A stretch of 64,000 nt of DNA from Fasciolopsis buskii (lineage: Eukaryota; Platyhelminthes; Trematoda; Plagiorchiida; Fasciolidae): assembly GCA_008360955.1 (NCBI GenBank), contig LUCM01005701.1:1-64000 (forward strand). The letters run 5' to 3'. The notes below the pieces were generated by a model. It had not been told where the DNA came from. It ran no database searches and saw only the letters and a program-made list of their open reading frames with translations. Within the stretch, counting starts at the first letter, position 1. The number at the start of each line of letters is the position of its first letter. Shown here one piece after another: positions 60,301 through 64,000 of this stretch. The position numbers were made by a program, and so were the translations under genes.

Positions 60301-62005
60301 ATCCAAACTTTTATTAATGCCCTTTACTAATGTTGGCCGTTAACATTTGAGCTACCTAATGTATTCAGTTAGAATTCCGCTGCCCTTAAATTCAACTTCA
60401 CTTTCTGTAGTGAAGCCAGTGAGTGTCACTGTCGGAAAACAAATTTTGACAGAATACGAGGAAGAAAGGAAAGATGTGCATTTACCAGCTTATAGTAAAT
60501 AATGCATGGGTTCCGCAGGGTTCCGATATTTTCGTCCACCAATTGCGTTTTTTGCAACTTCAGCCATACGGTTCAATAAAAGTAAGGATTATTCGATGGG
60601 AATGCGTATGTTGAGGACCGACGTTTCGGAAGTCGGCAATAAGGTGGCAACGCGAATTCGATATGTGAATAACACTTTCCGGATCTGAACTATTCTAACG
60701 AGTTATTCAAACTAGCTTTATCTGCATTACACCAAGTTAGCTCGCCAATCAAACAGGCGCAAAAGTTTCGCAAGACAGTACGAGTTCCCGGTTAAAGTGA
60801 ATCCAGTCTCTGCTTCTTTATTATTGGCTCCCAATTACTCTAGTGAGAAAAAAGAGACCTCGATTAGGAGGCAGCAATGTTCATTTAGTAGACCAAAAAC
60901 GAATCACTTATATTAGTTTTATTTACTCAACACTCAGTGATTGGTGGGTCCATCGACTAGTTCGGTGGACCGCTGCTAACTGTTCTTGTCATGCTGTTTT
61001 TCGCCCATTTGATCAATTGAATTAACCCGTGGTCTGTTACTTTAGTTTTGCTAACCTTTGACCAGAATAATGGACGAAGATTAACCATACTCTACCCTTA
61101 CAGTTGTTTTGAGAAATTGCTTTTGTATAAAAATTAATAAACTGAGGAGTGTGATTCGAATTACTGGGTTGGTGTCAACTCCATTCGCTTTAAGCTTGCA
61201 GGTAAGCCATTGCAGACCGCCGTGAGCACTTTGTATTTGTTTAATAGGTATGTATTTATTTGCAGACCAGAAGACAAAGCAGCTTGTAACTATACATTCG
61301 CTCCCTACAAGTCTCCGGAAAAGGGTCATAATTAAAAACTTCCAAAGTTATTTTAAAATCGAAAACCACTCTAAATAAGTAATTGAACTAGGCAGAAAAA
61401 CCGAGCACTTTAAATTACTAATTGATTGACTGGAGGAATTCGACTTCAAAATGGAATGCAATTATATCAGCCACATTCATTTCAATATTTTGAATATTCA
61501 TAAACCAAAAATCCTGCCAAAAACTTAAGCCACTGGCAAAAGTATAAAGTTGTAAGTCTGCACTGATTTTTGGCTTTACAAGATAAGCGTTTTAACAGTG
61601 GCCACCCAGACACATGTGCTTATCTGTTGACAAATTTTTACGGGGAACATTTGCACGGACTTCTGCTTGAATTTTGGCTGATACAGGATCCCTTGGTCTG
61701 CAGCAATGCTACAGTGCTGCAATTCATGGGTTGTTATCTATTTACCACATCGCGTGTAGGTCACCTGGAAGACATTTCCAGTGGACGAGTGCTATTTCCT
61801 TAGTCAGGAGTTGTAGAGAGACGTGAGGGGTTTTGTCGCTAGCATTCAAGACCAGACAGTGTAAACTGAAGGAAAAAAACGGAGCTTTCTTAACGGAGGA
61901 AACTGGATGGGCGGTATAATCTCCCTAAGTCGCAGGTATTTCTGTCACCACTTCTAATGTTCACCTTTCAATAATATTTAACTTGATTACAACATTTGTG
62001 CTCAG
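57329..62005. other. Intergenic DNA with simple repeats only
   Basis: A C10 run lies near 58581-58590 and an ACT/ACC triplet tract at about 59300-59350. No supported gene. Confidence 0.4.
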
Positions 62006-62371
62006 CCCAATGTGACTCCCAAAACATTTTGCATGCAAACGAGGTCACCTAATCATACAAATTTCCTGAGGATTAGTCGGAAACATTTTAAGATTGCGTC
62101 CAATCAACGTTTATATGCGTACGTGTGCATAAGTCACCTTAATAAGCGACGAGAATTTTCTAAGTTAAATGCCAAGCTGAACGATGCTTGCCTTATCGAA
62201 ACCTCACCTGGCATGGGGAAATTGTCTTCCAACAATTCTGGCAGTCGCTGCACCCTAAATGACGCTGCCAGTTCATGTGCTGAATTAAGCTTAGAAAACC
62301 CCTATCGACGGATGCCTCGTAGAGATGGGGCATCCGTTGCGCGGATTGTGCAAAATGTCACCTATCGTTAG
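62006..62371 (+). CDS. Candidate terminal exon or chance open frame
   Basis: The longest uninterrupted frame in the right 15 kb: 121 codons from a plausible acceptor (TTTGTGCTCAG ending at 62005) to TAG at 62369-62371. The peptide is hydrophilic with Ser/Asn-rich and Arg-rich parts (KLSSNNSGSRCTLND, YRRMPRRDGASVARIV). I do not recognise it. GTAAAT directly follows the stop, so a spliced reading in another frame is also possible. Confidence 0.25.
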   Translation, partial: PNVTPKTFCMQTRSPNHTNFLRISRKHFKIASNQRLYAYVCISHLNKRREFSKLNAKLNDACLIETSPGMGKLSSNNSGSRCTLNDAASSCAELSLENPYRRMPRRDGASVARIVQNVTYR

Positions 62372-63806
62372 GTAAATTTCATAGAGACATCATTATCTTG
62401 TGAAACCAGCATTCACAGGGTATACTGTGCAACTTGTAGCTGAGTCCTGTTAAAACTATCGAATTAATCTGGCGTTAAATGTTTTCAAATCTTTGCAATG
62501 TTTGTTGTTACCCCCAGATTGGAGTCGGCTGATTCCCTTCCGCTTGGAGTTTAGGATCAAGGCGAACAAGTACGTCAGCGCAAGAGCTGCTCATAATAAA
62601 GAGAAACAGAATTTTATTCAGAAAAAACTTTCATTAAGGTTCACCTTGTGAATTGCTTTATTTGGAAGTGAAAAATACCTTCTAACTGTTGATTTGTAGC
62701 CTAGTTGGGACGTTTCTGACGGTACAATTTCCGTACGGTCCTGGCTATTTGGGTCATCGTATAGTTTTCAACCGTATCACAAACAATAATCATCCTCGAT
62801 TTTTCTACTGCGATTCGGATTAAAATGAAAAGGGACAGAGAACAGTCACACATTTACTTAAGCCTGTATCTATCAGACAGGAACTCAATGGTGACCGTTT
62901 TATCCGCATTATGAGGTGGATGTCATACCAATCACGTTCAATAGCATCATCAAATGGCGCTTGGCGGTTGCCGTCTATCTGGTCAAACTGTTCTGCTCTG
63001 GCTTGTATTCTTCCGGGAATGCACGGAAGCCAACATCAAAATGAAAACCCATGAACCTCAAAAAATGTTTGTAAATTTTGAATTAGCAATTTAGTGTCCG
63101 GTGCCTCATAAATCAGCCGTGAATACCACGTACACTGAGACTGAAACTAAACGTTATTCGTCTAGTAAAGTGATACAGTCGATGTTTAATCAAGTTCAGA
63201 ACAATTTAAAACGATCACAAACGTCACATAATAATTTCACAAACCTCAGCGCTAACTTCTTCATCGAGGCGAGGTGTCCAGGAAAAATTTAAAGCCGGTT
63301 TCACCGATAATCCTTTAAGTAGTCGCATCAGGTTCTTCAGCATTAACCCAGTCAACCACAAGTTAGAATAGCGACTCAATGCTGGTAAAGGTACTGAGGA
63401 TGCACATGTTCGGTCTGATGATAGGCATCTGCTACTTAGGAAAAGACTCATTAGGGATTAACTGATGAATCACGCAATGGATAAAATCTTGAGTGTTGTA
63501 ACAGTTTATTGAAATCCAGAGTGACACAAGCCAAATTAGTACAGCGCAATCACTGAAAAGGAGGATAACGACTGTGAACTACAGGTGCACAAATAATGAT
63601 CTAGTGAGCATGCCAGTTATACAGAAGCCAAATTCCTCAAGTGCTGTGCCCATCTAGTTTAGAAAACATGATATTGCAACGCCTTATCCAAACTACATAA
63701 CCGTGTCTGTGTAGTAATAATTATCGTATATTCATCACAACTTTATAAAAAAAGGTTAAAAGAAGACTAACCAAGGAAATTTGTCTTGGAAGGAACACAG
63801 ACTACC
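62372..63806. other. No feature recognised
   Basis: Short unassigned frames only. Confidence 0.35.
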
Positions 63807-63876
63807 GGTGATCGCCAAGTGGCCATCGCAGTTTTCATAATATTTTTGTCGCGAGTTCAAATCCTTCCATTGCCAA
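63807..63876 (+). mobile_element. Possible tRNA-derived SINE head
   Basis: GGTGATCGCCAAGTGGCCATCG (A-box-like, 63807 onward) and GAGTTCAAATCC (B-box-like, 63853-63864) are spaced as in a tRNA promoter. It is different from the 47 and 51 kb family, and cloverleaf pairing is poor. A GCGGGGTC-rich body follows. Confidence 0.4.
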
Positions 63877-64000
63877 TCATATCCCCGAATCGGCAGTCCT
63901 CGCGGGGTCATTTTATTTGCTTTAAAATGATTAACTTTGTCATTTAGGTGATAAAGAGAGTTAAAGGTGAAACACGAAATAAGATACCATGTGTGTTATG

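Overview
The window is eukaryotic nuclear DNA. It holds one recognisable host gene, split over about 36 kb and embedded in transposon debris. The gene has spliceosomal introns, several of them only 32-40 bp long at its 5' end. The interspersed elements are mostly RTE-type LINEs, with one CR1-like LINE and tRNA-derived SINEs. Tiny 5' introns, long downstream introns and this repeat mix fit a flatworm, most likely a digenean trematode. The base composition looks less A/T-rich than Schistosoma, so a liver-fluke-like digenean is my guess. That assignment is an inference.

Host gene (+ strand, 3,366-39,623). Thirteen coding exons join in phase, 1,572 nt with the stop, into a predicted 523-residue orthologue of SLC30A9 (ZnT9/HUEL), the mitochondrial zinc-exporting member of the cation diffusion facilitator family. 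All junctions conserve phase. All introns are GT-AG except intron 8, which is best explained as GC-AG. The protein has a basic N-terminus resembling a mitochondrial presequence, a soluble N-terminal region, six predicted membrane segments with an HxxxD zinc site in TM2, and a C-terminal domain ending in the family's typical short acidic/aliphatic tail.

Layout. 1-3,365: upstream DNA with an RTE fragment and a possible 5'UTR with two upstream ORFs. 3,366-3,999: exons 1-4 with three micro-introns. 4,000-39,578: nine longer introns (0.6-8.5 kb) carrying exons 5-13. Introns 4 and 5 are packed with RTE fragments, including a nearly full-length minus-strand RTE whose 5' third is present again as a 1,116-bp inverted repeat. 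Introns 6, 8, 10, 11 and 12 hold shorter LINE pieces, a 29-bp perfect hairpin, a second fold-back and an unclassified dispersed repeat. 39,624-42,900: 3' flank. 42,940-45,450: decayed CR1-like LINE interrupted by a roughly 680-bp palindrome whose arms carry opposed tRNA-like promoters. 46,000-64,000: mostly featureless, with two copies of a tRNA-derived SINE, an RTE tail, low-complexity tracts and a few unassigned open frames.

I found no operon, CRISPR array, rRNA, functional tRNA or previously undescribed multi-gene system. The points most worth a second look are the micro-intron cluster, the GC-AG intron, the near-identical inverted repeat built from a decayed LINE, and the SINE-bearing palindrome.
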